Source: Chrysomallon squamiferum (Eukaryota; Mollusca; Gastropoda; Neomphalida; Peltospiridae). From it: a stretch of DNA of 64,000 nt. The notes beneath the pieces are model-generated. The model was given only the letters and a program-made list of their open reading frames with translations. It did no database searches and had not been told where the DNA came from. Of this stretch, positions 1 to 21,274 are shown piece after piece. The position numbers were made by a program, and so were the translations under genes. Numbering within the stretch: position 1 is the first letter of the stretch; every line of letters begins with the position of its first letter. The DNA lies in the NCBI GenBank assembly GCA_012295275.1, contig CM022667.1, positions 12,805,038 through 12,869,037 of the forward strand, written 5' to 3'.

Positions 1-586
1 TGTATGCAGCTGTTATAAAGTATTTATTTTTGTACTCGGCATATCCAGAGAAAAAAAACCTAAATATAAATCTTTGAAACACTGACCCTAATATTAAAAA
101 CAATATATTTAAATTGTTCACTAGTTATTCATGGATGCATTCATTTTAATAATAATGAATGTTTAAAATATGGACATTATTATTATTATTATTATTATTA
201 TTTTTGTTTTTAATGTTTAAACAGTAATTTATTCAGTACTTCTAATTAAAAACAAAAAATTAATTTTATTTATTTATTTTCTTGTTAAATATATACATTT
301 TTTTGTTCACTTATTTTAATTTTGTTTTGTTTTATTTATATATATATATTTGTTTTTATTTATTTAATTTGATTTAATTTATTTTATTTTATTTTATTTT
401 ATTTTATTTTATTTTATTTTATATTGTTATTTATTTATATATTTACTTTTATTTAATTATTTTATTCATTTTATTTTATTCTGCTTTCTTGCATTTATTT
501 TATTTTATTTATTTACATATTTATGCATTTTGTTTCAAAACATTGACACTAATATTTCAAAATGTGTATTGACATATATATATATA

Positions 587-637
<51 letters not shown>

Positions 638-3600
638 CTTGCAGCTGTTGCTTTATTTTTTATTAAACACTCTATCATTAATTCAGTACATATCTGTTTG
701 GTACCTACAGTATAACCTGGATTAATGCACACTAGTTTACCAATGAACAGTTTTTATATTTTATCTAACTAACTAGGTAATAAAATGCCAGGGTATTGCA
801 AACACCTTATGTTTGAGGTTGCTGAATATCAATGCAATTAAATATTTTAAATAAATCATAACAGAGCTACCATAAGACTTAAAATTCCAGTAAGAATTTA
901 TCAGTTATTTTATAGTTTTTAATTAAACTGTGAAAAATAATTCATTTTATACAGGTAAAATTAAAATCATGAGTAAATAGTAATAATTTATCTATTTGTA
1001 ATGATGGAAATTTAGTACATAATAAACTGGTTTTTGCATTAAAATTGAAACTGGTGAGAGGTGAAAAAAAAAAAATCATATAATTTAAAAATAATAATAA
1101 TAATAATAATAATAATTTCACTGAGGAGGTTATAATAATAACTAAACTGACTGTTCAGAAAAATAACTTTGGCAAATAACAATTGGAGAATTTAACAAAA
1201 TATGAACAAAGAGGAAAGAATATAACTGAAAGTGGGCTAAGTTTTAAATCAGTAAGACAAGCTTTATTGTAAATAAAATAGAAAAAAAAAAAAAGTTAAT
1301 TAGAATAGAAAAAAACATAAATAAGTAAATAAATAATAATCTGTAAAATAAATTGAAAACCTTAAGAAGTAAAATCAAAATAATAATTGAAAAGGAAATA
1401 TATAAATAATTAAATAAATAATTACAAAAAAAAGTAGTTAGTAAAATATAATCAAAATCAAAAGAAATAACTAAAAAGGTAAATAAATAAAAAAATAAAA
1501 AAATAATAGTAAATTAAATAAAATTAAAAAATTAAAACTTAAACAATTAAAACAGTAAATAAAAAAAGGTAATAGGTAAGATTAAAAAACAAAAAATAAT
1601 TTGTTTTTGTTTAGTTTTTTTTTTTTTGTTATGATTTGAATTTTTTTTTTTTTTCAGGTTTTTTAACTAAAATGGGGCAGAAATTATTCATGGTTTTGGG
1701 TCAGGAGACTCCTCTGGAATAGACTCCTTCAAGAACAAGAGATCAAGAACCAGAAGTAATTAACAGGGATTACTGTAATACAGCACAAAGAACAAGATTT
1801 TTCTGTTTATTTAAAATTCTTTTTATTTCTTTTACAAATTTATGTTCCGTCTAAGCTTTGGTGTTTTGAGTTTCATTGTTGTTGCTTTTTGGGGAGGTTT
1901 CTGCTTTTTTTTATTATTATTTTTTTTAAAATAATAAAAAAATTTAAAAAAAAATTATATTCTTTCATTGATATATAACATTTTTTTTTTGGGATTTTGT
2001 GATTGGTTTATTTATTTATTTTCTTAATTATTATTATTATTATTATTATTTTTAAAATTTTAAAATTACTCATTATTTTCAGAAAATATAAAATATATGA
2101 GGTTAATTGCTATGCAAGATTTTGCAATTCAAAAATCACATAAGGAAGTGCAATTTAAGCATTCTAGCATGACATCCAGGCAAATACAACATAAATGTAG
2201 TAAACTCTACACATATTTTTATATGTTCAGTTATAGCTGATTAATGATAGCAAAATTTTTCTAACTGCCATAAAGGAAAAAAGAAATTTTTCCAAAAAAA
2301 GCAACAAAAATCACGTGTGTGTGTATGTATTTAAATAAATAAATAAATATATATATATACATATGGGTTAGGCATTCTTCAGTTTAAATGTTTGAATTTG
2401 TGGCAAGAACAAGAGTTTAAGATTTTTTAGGTTTTTAGTTTTCAGATTTTGGATACGTGATACTGAACAAATGATTTGTGTGTACCTTTCACTGAATCTG
2501 TTTTTAGTTAGGGGTAAAAGAACTGTTTACATGATAAACACTGCCGATGATATATTATTTTTAATTTACATATTAATATTCAAATATTCAAACAACTAAT
2601 TTTTCTATATTTAAATTTGTTTATTTTGTCTTTTTCAGTTCATTACTGTTATTTTTAAAGGTAACTATTTTCATGAAAAATAAACTATATTAAACCATTT
2701 TTGGTAAATAATTTTTGACTTTTTGGTCAAATTCATGAAATTGGTTAGATAAATTTTCTCACTCTTAAGTTACTGATTGGTAGATTTTATTATTATTATT
2801 ATTATTATTAAATTTTTGTTATAATTTGGTCAAATTCATGAAATTTGTTAGATAAATTCTCTCTCTTAATTTTTGATTGGCAGATTTTATTATTATTATT
2901 ATAATTATTAAATTTTTATTATTATGAATACTATTACTAAATATTATTATTATCATAAGTATAGATATTATGACAGATTTTTTCAATGATAAAAGGAACA
3001 ACAACAACAAAAAACGTTATTGATGAGTTTTTTATAATTTTAAGTTTGTGCTAACAATTTTTTTTTCTTTATTTGCCACAGTTGGCTCATTTAATTTCTC
3101 CAGTGCTTTCATGCTGTTTTATCATTTGGAATTATGATCCATCTTTTTATATTATCATCAATCTGTAAATAGAATATAGTTTATTTTTTGTCAGCTAAAA
3201 TCGGTAAAACATTCTGCCTTCCATTAAAATTAATTTTATCAAAAACTTTTTTCGTCCACTTGTACATATTAAATTTTATTTTTGTTTTATGATAGCCGAT
3301 ATTTATTTTGGTAACGTGGGTTTTGTAAGAAACATCTGAAACATTCATATGTTTCACTCAAAATGTGCTTCCATTAATAATAAATTGATATTTTTAAAAA
3401 TCATTTTTAAAACTCTGCCTCTATATATATATATATTTTTTTTTTCTTTTATTGTTTTGATCTCAGGTTATGTATATATATTCATTGTTAGTAAAACAAT
3501 TTTATGTTATTTGTTGTTGACAGTAAAACATTTTTATGCTGTTTACTGTCGACAATAAAACATTTTTATGCTATTTGCTATTGATTGCAAAATATTTTTA

Positions 3601-3963
3601 TGTTATTTGTTGACAGTAAAACCGTTTTTTGTTATTTGCCATTGACAGCGAAACATTTTTATGTCGTTCACTGTTGATGGTAAAACACTTGTATATTATT
3701 AGTTGTTGTTGGTATATGTTTTAAAATGTATGGAGTTTGGGGTCAGTCGGTGAAATGTTTCATTGCAGTTAAATTATCCGTATTTGCTTTTTTTAAATTT
3801 GGGTGATTTGGAATTACATCTATTTTTCTTGAGCTTAAACAATGTCACAAACACATTCACACATACATATGTTATGTACTTGTAAACACACAATACATGA
3901 AGAAATCAATATGGATTGAGATATATGTTTGTATATCCACACATATCCATATGCATATACTTG

Positions 3964-4039
<76 letters not shown>

Positions 4040-4136
4040 GATAAATTGAAAAACATAATGATAAAAACAGACGTTTATGCATGCTCTCATTCCTTCACAG
4101 GCATGTATATATATATATATATATATAAACACACAC

Positions 4137-4180
<44 letters not shown>

Positions 4181-5653
4181 TTATTATAGGTAGATAAATA
4201 ATCTAAAAAATGTTTTAATAGTGTCACAAACAAAATGTATGTTATACCTTTGTCCACACTATTTTTTCTGTTGGCATTAACCAGTTTAAATTTTTATTTA
4301 TTTATTTATTTATTTAAATCTGTTTATTTATTTATTTTTATTATATATGAATTTTTGCTATGAGAACCTGTAATAATCAAATTGCTAGAATATTTTTTCC
4401 TTGAGGAATAAAATGAATTCTACTGATTTAAGTATTTAAGTTGAATAAGAAATGGAATGGTTTGCAGTTTCTTTAATGTTAAAAATTTGGTACCACTAAT
4501 TTTTTTATTATTTTACTAATGTTAACATCCTTTTTATATAAAATAAAATATCATCATCATCATCATCATCATCATCTTCATCCTTATGATATTTATAATT
4601 AGAGAAACCAATTCTTCTTTAATAAAAACTAGTATTAACCATGTTTGGTTAAGAATTATGATCAAAATAATTTAAATCAATTGTGTTTTGTTTTTCTAAT
4701 TTTATTATTATTATTTAAAAGAAAATTCTTTTTGCATCAAATTGATGTAAAACTGTTTGCAAGAACAACGATTTTTTCTTTCTTTCCCATTTAAAAATTT
4801 GTACTGAAATTTGTTTTAAGTGCCACTTAAAATGAGATACCAAATGTAATTTTAAAAAAATAATAAAAACTTGATTTTTATTAACATACATTTTTTTTTT
4901 TTTTTAAGAGGATACGCTAAAGGTCGTTTTTATTGTCTAAATGTTGTCTGATTATTCAAAGTTGTAGATTGTTACATTTGTATATCTTTAGAAATCTCAT
5001 TTGTTAGTTATGCCCCTTTATATTAATGATTTGGAAATCTCATTTGAGTTATATCCCTTTACGTGTGTTGTCTGAATGTGTTCATTTAAAACTATTTATT
5101 TTGTCACTAGTGTAACATTTTCTTCTTATTATAACGTTTTTGTTATATTTTAATTTAAAAGTTTGTTATATATAATTTCAATATTTTACAAGGAATTAGA
5201 AATCTCATTTGACAGTTAACACTGCCTAGCATCCAGCACTACATATAATAAATACTTAGAAAAAATTGATAATATTTAATTTGAATTTAAAATAAACATT
5301 TTGTCAGTAGCATTATATATATATATTTTTTATTATAATTATTTTACATGATTTTATTATCAACATTATTCTTAATGTTATATGATGCTAAACAATTATT
5401 TATTAAAAAGATATGCTGAATGTTATCTTTAAATGAAACTTTAGTTAATTATATTATTAAAAAAATAATAATAATAAAAAGAAATTAAGATTTCTTAAGG
5501 TTCTTCTAAACTGTGACAAAAATATGTTCTGAACCTCTCTACTTTATAAAATATTTTCTTTTTTATTTAGTCTGATAAATAAAATAATTAAATAAATAAA
5601 TAAATAAATGCCGTTTGTTACTGTTTATGAAAAAAAATGTGCAATTTTATTAC

Positions 5654-5705
<52 letters not shown>

Positions 5706-5733
5706 GTCATCATTATTGAGAAAGTATTTTCTA

Positions 5734-5778
<45 letters not shown>

Positions 5779-5942
5779 GTGATCAACACTGAAAAGCAAA
5801 ACCAGGTATGTTCATACTCTAATGTGATACACCCCAACATAAAACACTCATGACAAAATAAAATTATTTCAAATGAAAATTGTTATTTTCTATTTTTTAT
5901 TTTAACAATCATTAATTAACTTGGTTAATAACCATTATCTGT
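1..5942. other. AT-rich non-coding flank with simple repeats
   Basis: I see no supportable gene. The stretch is very AT-rich and holds many microsatellites: ATTTT units near 380-420, TA/TG near 565-640, ATT or AAT runs near 180-200, 1090-1115, 2030-2050 and 2790-2810, two TA plus CA blocks at 3965-4032 and 4104-4180, an ATC run near 4550-4575, an ATT run at 5656-5705 and a TA run at 5735-5776. Open frames here translate to low-complexity Tyr/Ile, Val/Cys, His/Thr or Asn runs. Part of it could be the long 3' UTR of the copine gene, which is transcribed leftward and ends at 9668; this cannot be decided from sequence. Confidence 0.6.
3965..4180. repeat. paired TA/CA microsatellites
   Basis: Two blocks, each a TA run followed by a CA run, lie about 70 bases apart (3965-4032 and 4104-4180). 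They create long fake His-Thr or Val-Cys open frames on both strands. Confidence 0.9.
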
Positions 5943-6062
5943 GAGAGAATTGGTTCTGGCTGAACTGAGGTACACCAGGTTACAGGTTCAACCCTCCTAG
6001 GTGCAGCCATTGGCATTTTCCTATTCTGTTTCATGCTGACTAACTGGTTGGTTCAGAAAAGA
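5943..6062 (+). repeat. tRNA-derived SINE-like fragment
   Basis: The sequence contains ggttcaaccc near 5985, which matches a pol III B box (GGTTCRANNCC). An A-box-like tggctgaactgagg lies about 30 bases upstream. This is the usual head of tRNA-derived SINEs, and it is less AT-rich than its surroundings. No cloverleaf closes, so it is not called a tRNA gene. The 3' limit is arbitrary. Confidence 0.4.
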
Positions 6063-6063
6063 T

Positions 6064-6372
6064 TTATTTAATAATGCAGTCAACTCCTTTCTTAATCTTA
6101 AGCATACATGGCATCATATATTTAGTTAATGGAACTAAATATGAGAAATGGTCCAAAGAACAGTCTGAGAAAGGTTGACCACGTACAGTGGATTCTGTCA
6201 AAAGTGGCTTTTGATTAATCCAGATTTGTGTGTAAATTGGTACCATTTCAAAGTCATGTTCAGCTATTGTTAATCTATTATGAACAAAACACTGTCTAAT
6301 CTCGAAGCTGTCTACTTTGGCATAAGTTCTAGAACAAATGTATGCAGTATTTAGCTTAGTCTTCTGGAACAC
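6064..6372 (-). CDS. unrecognised 102-residue open frame, doubtful
   Basis: This open frame starts at an ATG and has ordinary amino-acid composition, unlike most frames in this flank, which are simple repeats. I recognise no domain, signal peptide or membrane segment. It lies beside the SINE-like piece and shares a motif around 'ggtcca..gaa' with the degenerate repeats at 6690-6960, so it may be part of a mobile or repeated sequence. No splice partner is evident. It is listed only because it is the one non-repetitive frame of this length in the first 9 kb. Confidence 0.15.
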   Translation of the reverse strand: MFQKTKLNTAYICSRTYAKVDSFEIRQCFVHNRLTIAEHDFEMVPIYTQIWINQKPLLTESTVRGQPFSDCSLDHFSYLVPLTKYMMPCMLKIKKGVDCIIK

Positions 6373-6689
6373 AATTTGGCAAGTACAATTTCTTAAACAA
6401 TGATGGCAGTTTGCATCTGATTAGGCAATCAAGATGAAGTGATCGTGCTTCTTTGAAGGCTTAACAATAAATGATGCCATACTTCTTGTAATTATTCACT
6501 CATTCAGATTTAGTTTTAAAAGCGGAAGTCTGCATGAATACGTGTGGCACACATTTTGTGTTGCTTTATTGATGATGTTAACTGTAACATTTGCAGTAAT
6601 TCTTATTCCAACTTCATGTCATTTTAATCTTTATAAACTGGTATTATGTCTAAAATGGCATATCTCAGTGATCCAAAGTGAATCTGGTT

Positions 6690-6960
6690 TTGAGAGTGTC
6701 CTCTGAATAATGATTACAGTTAATACAGATGGGAAATAGCTCAAGGAAGAATGGATCTTTACTATACATGATTAAGAGTAATACAGACGGGGAAATAGTT
6801 GAATGACTGGTCGAAGAAGGGTTAACCATGTGTCTGATAAAGAATAATACGGACAGTAAATAGTTCAATGAATGGTCCAAGAAAAAGCTGGTCATCATTA
6901 TAAGGATAATACAGATGGAACACAGACTATCATGTGTAAGGTTAATGATAAAACACAGAT
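6690..6960. repeat. degenerate tandem repeat, about 65-75 bases per unit
   Basis: Phrases such as 'taatacagatgg', 'aaatagttcaatgaatggtc' and 'gattaagagtaatacag' recur three to four times with changes. A related phrase lies near 6110-6180. This looks like an old minisatellite or nested copies of one repeat. Confidence 0.5.
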
Positions 6961-7097
6961 AAAGAAGGTTTGATCTGCTGACAAGTCACACCTGCCTGAA
7001 CATTTTAAAACAAAAAATTCATACAGATCAATAATTTTATTGGGTATTTGTATAAAATAAATTGTCTGCATCTTATATGAATACTCCATTATATGAT

Positions 7098-7098
7098 A

Positions 7099-7129
<31 letters not shown>
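7098..7129. repeat. poly(A) tract
   Basis: A run of about 30 A interrupts an otherwise ordinary AT-rich stretch. It may be the tail of a retroposed sequence, but no body is recognised. Confidence 0.7.
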
Positions 7130-7130
<1 letters not shown>

Positions 7131-8490
7131 CAAAAACCAATGTATGTGTTAAATTTACATAAAATTATTATATGAACAAAGTAAAAATAACTAAAACAGT
7201 TACAAAGAAATCAACAAACATTTGCACCAGGTTATTGAGTAGGTTACTCATGATTATTTTAGAATATCCATAAAAAGTTATAAAATGTTAAAAGAAAAAA
7301 AAAAGAAGACAAAAAATCTCTGATTGAATATGAGTTTACATATAAAAATAAACAAATGTATAAATATTTACAACAGATAAAAATAATATCTTTAATCATC
7401 TCATAGATGAGGGAGAAAAACTTTTTCAGTTAAATATTTTTACAATCTATATTTATTAATATTATATTTAACAATATAAATATTTTATTTAACAACACCT
7501 CAAACAGTATTAAAATAATATATATATATATATATATATTTTTTTTATTTTAATATGAGATTAGAAAGAAGAAATCCTATGCCAACAGTTGAATTTCAAT
7601 TCCATGAGGTATTATACATTTCTTATGAAACTGACTAACAACAACTACTTCAGAGAAGTCACACAATAACAGTGCAGGATGCAATGAAATAGTAAAAAGA
7701 TAACAATTCTGTTGATAAGTCGTTGATTTTCAGAGTTATACCTCATCCAACAGACACCAACACCACAAAGAGGTGCATGGGAATAACAGATTAATTAACT
7801 GGCAGTAATATAGATTAAGTCTACTATGGCTGTTATTGACTAGGCACTGAATAAGTTGTTACGTGTTTGTCTGATAATTTTTTCTGTTGAAATGTGTTAA
7901 ATGCTGAAAAGACTGAAATAAAAAAGAAAATAAAAGAAAATGTTTAAAAAAAAAAAAAAAAAACCCACAAAAAACCCCATACAAACCCAAAACACCTGAA
8001 TAAATAACTAAATAAATAAATAATATAAAATAAAAGTAATTTGTAAATATAAAATATTTTTATATATTCCATGGTAAAACAATAACCACTGAGAATTAAA
8101 ACCACATTTTAAGCTTGAACATTTTAGTTAGTGTGCTCATTTGAGTTCATGACTGTTTAATGTAACACTTGATGTTTACAAAGAAAATTAAAAAATATTA
8201 TTTGCTTATTACTTATAAATATTCCATATTAATTTTGTTTAGGACTGAACTTAGTTTCTTAACTGCAATTTATAGGTTCTTAAAGAAAATTAACATTTAA
8301 ACAGTACATCATAATCATTTTTTGCAAACTGACTGTTAGATGTTAACTGCAAAACATAGGCTTAATAAAATCTTTTTAAATTACTTAATCAATATATCAT
8401 AATTTTATTTTTAAAATTTGTATGCAAGATACATATTTATCAAAAGAGTAGAAAAATATATATAAGAAGGAAACATAATTAAATGTATAA

Positions 8491-8521
<31 letters not shown>

Positions 8522-9252
8522 TTAAAAATAATAAATAAATAAATAAAAAAAAAAATACTAAGAAAAGATGTAAACTAGTACTAAACAAAATGTTAAAAAA
8601 AACAAAAAAACAACAACAAAGCAACAAATGAATGGCAAACTGACTGAAATATAAAATAAGGTCTTATCAAGATCTTTAAAATTCAATTGTAAAACATAAA
8701 CAAACCAAAAAAACCAAATGTAAATAAATTAAAAATAATAAAAACTTGAATTGCTGTGCTGGCTGAGTAGTTAAAATACTGATTTACAAGAAAATGTGTG
8801 CATATCTCTACAAATGATATTATATAAATAAAAAATAAAGCAAAACAATATAATAATAATAACAACAATAACAACAACAAAACTATTACAGGTTATTTGT
8901 ATAAACTAAATATTCTAAAAAGGTTACATTTACCACTGAATAAATGTTTAACCTACAATATGTTGATTACTATTACATAACTATAATTGAGATATAATGA
9001 ATATACGAGTCAAAAATGCTAATACAATAGAAATGTGGTTGTAAAATGATTTGTTTGTAGTAAAAAAAAAACCCACCTAACAAATGCTGGTTTTCATAGA
9101 TGGTCTATGAAGTTCAATCAATGAATAATTACATTAAATTAATCACAAGAACATTGTAATCATATTAATTACTAGGCTGATATTTTCCAGTATTTAATAT
9201 ATATAAAATATATTAAAAATATATATATGTACTTTAAATATAATTATATTAA

Positions 9253-9412
9253 CCCTTTCAGAACCAAATTGTGGTGCAACACATACTTCCCAGTCCTAGA
9301 TATCTTTTGGAAAATTATCTTACTGTATATAAAAACATGGCATTATGCCAAGATACCACTGTCATGACCTCATCTAGCATGTCAAGATATCCCATGAATG
9401 GCAGCAAAAGGG
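9253..9412. mobile_element. piggyBac-type MITE, 160 bases, TTAA-flanked
   Basis: The element begins CCCTTT directly after TTAA (9249-9252) and ends AAAGGG directly before TTAA (9413-9416). A TTAA target duplication with a CCCTTT-like inverted end is the hallmark of piggyBac-family elements. The 160-base interior has no open frame, so it is non-autonomous. It lies about 250 bases beyond the copine stop codon, probably within its 3' UTR or immediate flank. Confidence 0.6.
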
Positions 9413-9667
9413 TTAACATGGTTGGCAGAATTTGATTATCAGTGTATTTGTATGCATATATCTATGCTTATTTCTATAATTGAATGTATGTATATATGTA
9501 TATATGTTTGTATGATGTGTGCATATGTGTAGGTATATAGGTATGTGCATACACAATTGCTTGAAATAACATTTTTAATTATTAAAGATAAATTAGTTCT
9601 GAATATGAATGATGAAAAAAAAAAAATCAGTAACAAAATGGCTGAAGCAAAACAAATGAAAAACAAA

Positions 9668-17982
<8,315 letters not shown>

Positions 17983-18916
17983 TGGGATACATCATGGAGA
18001 AATATCTCTACAATAATAAATATATTCTGATAAAACATTTTTGATAAAAAGAATGAGTTTTCTTCAGTATTTTTAAATCCAATTAAAACATTCAATAACA
18101 AGGGACATAGTCATGAAGAAATCTGCCAAAAAAAAAAAAAAATAAATAATAAATAAATTACTAAAATATTTACATTGAATGTAGTTTAACAATGTATGCA
18201 AAAATCATTAATTAGTTACATTCTCTAACAAAATTTCACAATTTACAGTTAACTGAAAGCATTATAATTTGTCATCCAGCATAATCTGGATTTATGAACA
18301 GAACAGTTGACATGGCTGAAACATTTTATTTTCAAAGGGTTTCTGTCATAAAGGTGCAGGCTTGTTTTAGATGTTATCAGGAGCAATGTTGCTGAAAAAT
18401 GTAACCCTCAAGTGAATTCCAATTTTTGATAAATATGTAAAATATTCCAATAAAGCTGACCAAAACTGGAGAATGAGTTTCCATCATTCACCAGCCAACC
18501 TTGTAAATAAATAATGAAAATTTAAAAAATGTTGCTAAAATGAGTTTTCTTTTTCCAATATATTATATAATTGTCTCACATACAAACATGCATGTATAAT
18601 ATATATGCGCGCATTTTGTCACGCGAACAATTCTTTTAAAACCCATGATTTGTTGAATGAAGCAGATAAAACTAATTAAGTTAATTATTAAAGAAAAAAA
18701 ACAAAAAGGGTGTCGTCTGTCTTTTCACAAAATGATAAATTTTGAGATTTACGACGTTCAGAAATTTACCAAATACTGATCAGCTAAGCAGTTTTATATT
18801 CCATCAATGTCACTGATACAGTTAAATAAATCAGGAAGTGTCAGGTGACACAAATCTATTTTGTTTACAGCGATCACATTAATATCACAACAAAAAGAGA
18901 AAACGATATGGATTAC
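17983..18916 (-). promoter_or_regulatory. copine upstream region
   Basis: About 0.9 kb separates the copine start from the edge of the duplicated block. A 5' UTR exon and promoter are expected here, but I cannot place them. No TATA box or CpG-rich stretch stands out and no gene is seen. Confidence 0.3.
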
Positions 18917-18981
18917 AAAGAATACCTCGTTTACATTTGATAGCGCTTTGAGTATACAAACTACATAGGGAAAATTTGAAC

Positions 18982-19077
18982 ATGGCGAGCTTCTACGCTA
19001 TGAGACCCCGCATAACGATAGCAAAATGGTTACAAAGAGATTCAAAAACTCAGCAGTTCAGTTTCAAATATTCATAA
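18982..19077 (+). CDS. short frame with mitochondrial-presequence look, 31 residues
   Basis: The ATG is in a good Kozak context (gaacATGG). The frame MASFYAMRPRITIAKWLQRD is basic, has no acidic residue before position 20 and resembles a mitochondrial presequence. Two other copies (minus 47027-47122 and minus 63476-63571) keep the protein unchanged, with a synonymous GCG/GCA change in codon 2. No strong donor was found to extend it. It may be a first exon, or an accident on the strand opposite another exon remnant. I do not recognise it. Confidence 0.25.
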   Translation: MASFYAMRPRITIAKWLQRDSKTQQFSFKYS

Positions 19078-19378
19078 AGTGTAAAATTATTTCTTTCATG
19101 AAATTTATTACATTAAATACAAATTTTACATTAACTTTCAAAAGCAGACATGAAAATAAACCAGCCTTTACATCGCCGCTTGTAAAACAGAAAATGCCTG
19201 TTTATTCAACTTTCGTTAAGAAGATGTAGTCAGCACTTTTGCATCATAACTAATTATCATATATTGTAAATTTAAAAAAGAAATAAAAAATGTATGCCTG
19301 CTAAATTAAAATAATCTAACAAATAATTTGTATAAACTATAGATGGATCCACAAAATTCGGAAGATCAGTACTATTAC

Positions 19379-19469
19379 CTTTGATCAGAGGATCAGTACT
19401 CGGGATATTTGCTTTAGCACATTTTTCCAATTCCAGGCAGAGTTCCACAACTGCTGGTTTATAAAAGGA
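19379..19469 (-). pseudogene. exon remnant X3, unidentified protein
   Basis: A 91-base exon-like block lies between a likely acceptor (ctgag|TCC) and a GTAATAG donor. It reads YKPAVVELCLELEKCAKA, an amphipathic-helix-like peptide. Homologous blocks are at 63122-63212 (+, open, acceptor atctcag) and 46680-46769 (+, one base lost, frame broken). It lies downstream of the VIRMA-like exon on the same strand. I do not recognise the protein. Confidence 0.4.
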
Positions 19470-19898
19470 CTCAGATGTATGTTATCTTCTGTGCAAATGT
19501 ATGTTCTTTTCTGTATGCATGTCTGTGCGCGCCCAAATGCATTTACGTATGTTTATAGCAAATAACTTTTAATGTTAAATTCTTAAGTGATTAACTCTTA
19601 TATTATAAATGTAGAGAGAACTAATAACTTAGTTAAATACATAAAATATATATACATATATATATTTGAGGGCTGAGGTGTTGATAAATATGTTTATGTA
19701 TTTTTCAGTACATTATTTATTCATTTCTTCATTTTTATTTCTTTATCTGTTACATTTGTTTTCTTCTTTTTATTTTTATTTTTTTACTATAATTAATATT
19801 TTCAGTTAGGGAGTGACGTTCTTGAGGACTGTGTAATTAACTTAAATGTACAGCACTGCTTAAGTAAAATACAATCACACATATATGGTTTTCAAATT

Positions 19899-19943
<45 letters not shown>

Positions 19944-20040
19944 GTTATTGTTATTGTTATTGTTATTGTTATTGTTATTTAATGCCATTATTGTTTGGAC
20001 AATCATTATTTAGAAAGCCACAGTCACGTGTTTGGACAAT

Positions 20041-20125
20041 CATCTAATATTAACATCACTACAGTTACTGTGTTTCAAACATAATTGTTTAAAATACACT
20101 TTTTGTACATCAGAAAATAGCACAA
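20041..20125 (-). pseudogene. exon remnant X2, unidentified protein
   Basis: After a CA/TG microsatellite and the acceptor gtggacag, the frame reads VLFSDVQKVYFKQLCLKH and continues NCSDVNIR before a stop. The copy at 62493-62600 (+) stays open longer (DVNIRCLFKHVHG). The copy near 46.06-46.15 kb has lost most of it. The ends are approximate. Confidence 0.35.
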
Positions 20126-20129
20126 CTGT

Positions 20130-20176
<47 letters not shown>

Positions 20177-20204
20177 GAAACAGAGAAAGGGAGATAAACA
20201 AAAG

Positions 20205-20330
20205 CTTCTTATAAACTGACAGATCTTCAAACAATATTTTGGCAATTGCACTTCCAGAAATATGTGATGCCAGTCTTTCTCCATTTTCACTGACCAACAC
20301 TGGTGCCAAGGACCATACCTCTAACTCCCG
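20205..20330 (-). pseudogene. exon remnant X1, unidentified protein
   Basis: The frame ELEVWSLAPVLVSENG continues RLASHISGSAIAKILFEDL and looks like a real helical protein. Only its last part (KILFEDL) survives near 62.39 kb. X1, X2 and X3 lie in this order on one strand and probably come from one gene. No function is assigned. Confidence 0.35.
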
Positions 20331-20714
20331 TCAGAAAACAATTTCTTCCTTGGTTGTGTAAGATAATGAAAATAAGATCTGAACATTTTAAAGCAAGAAA
20401 AAAAAAAAAAAAAAAAAAAAAAAATTAAAAAAAAAAAAAAAAATAATGAACGTTATTGAATGTTTTAACATACAAATGTCAGAGAAGAACGTCCTAATTC
20501 AAGTTAGCTTTGTAATGAACAAAAATCAAAACAGTAGTCAAGAATGAAACTAGCTAGCCATCAGACCTAGCGAAGAACATCGGAAGAATAAACGGAAACA
20601 TAAATAAATCATTCATGTTACTGTGTGCATTTTTGTAACACATTTGATTTACAAATCGAAAACAGTGAAAATAATTTTCATTTAAAAAACCCCATCATAA
20701 TAAGTTATAACTAC

Positions 20715-20786
20715 TTCACTATCTTCGTGCGAAAATGTAGCAAAGAACAACCGTTACACAGGACGATCAACCAAGGCGTCCACCAT
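20715..20786 (-). pseudogene. VIRMA: VIRMA first coding exon, broken copy
   Basis: The 24-codon exon is recognisable (MVDALVDRPV, later TFSHEDSE) but has TAA at codon 11, so it cannot encode the N-terminus. The same stop is in the inverted copy at 43880-43951. It lies about 1 kb from, and divergent to, the R1 receptor 5' exon. Confidence 0.75.
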
Positions 20787-21214
20787 GGCTAAAGTGTTTC
20801 CGTAATTTCCTTCTTTATTCACGAGCCTCCAGCGCACTCTTTCGTTTAAATGGGATTCTACGATGGATTAAATCCACCCCGTAAGTCAGGTTAATTAAAG
20901 AATGTTAACCAATTCAGTTCAATAACATTGGTAGAAACACCAGACTGATGTAAGTACATTGCTCCATGGTGTTGAACTCCATAACTACAGTGATTTTTAA
21001 GTAAACCTGTTAAGTTTGGATTTGTACACAGATAATTAGAGATGAAACCCACTGTTATCAAGCGTTGGACGTACAAGGCTTTTCAGTTATCAACAACCTA
21101 ACGTTTCTAATAACTTCCCGTATGCAGATATACTACGAGAAAAACTTTCAATGGACATATTTAATGTCACTCTTTCTGCTTTAGACATTCTTTGCCATTA
21201 CTGTCACTACAAAT

Positions 21215-21220
<6 letters not shown>

Positions 21221-21273
<53 letters not shown>
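21221..21273. repeat. (GT)n microsatellite
   Basis: A TG dinucleotide run lies between the VIRMA-like exon and the receptor 5' exon. A CA/TG run occupies the equivalent place in several other copies (for example 33641-33673, 35825-35900 and 52559-52590). Confidence 0.9.

Positions 21274-21274
<1 letters not shown>

Noticed and set aside
3835-4189. Long open frames of Val-Cys, His-Thr or Tyr-Ile
   Set aside because: They are translations of CA/TG and TA microsatellites on both strands.
5943-6062. True tRNA gene
   Set aside because: Only box-like motifs are present; no acceptor or anticodon stem pairs convincingly.
20891-21076. 61-residue frame repeated at 35384, 43590 and 54315
   Set aside because: It recurs, but it lies just upstream of the VIRMA exon start in each copy, is disrupted by deletion near 27.7 kb, and resembles no protein. 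It is better explained as duplicated 5' flank or UTR.
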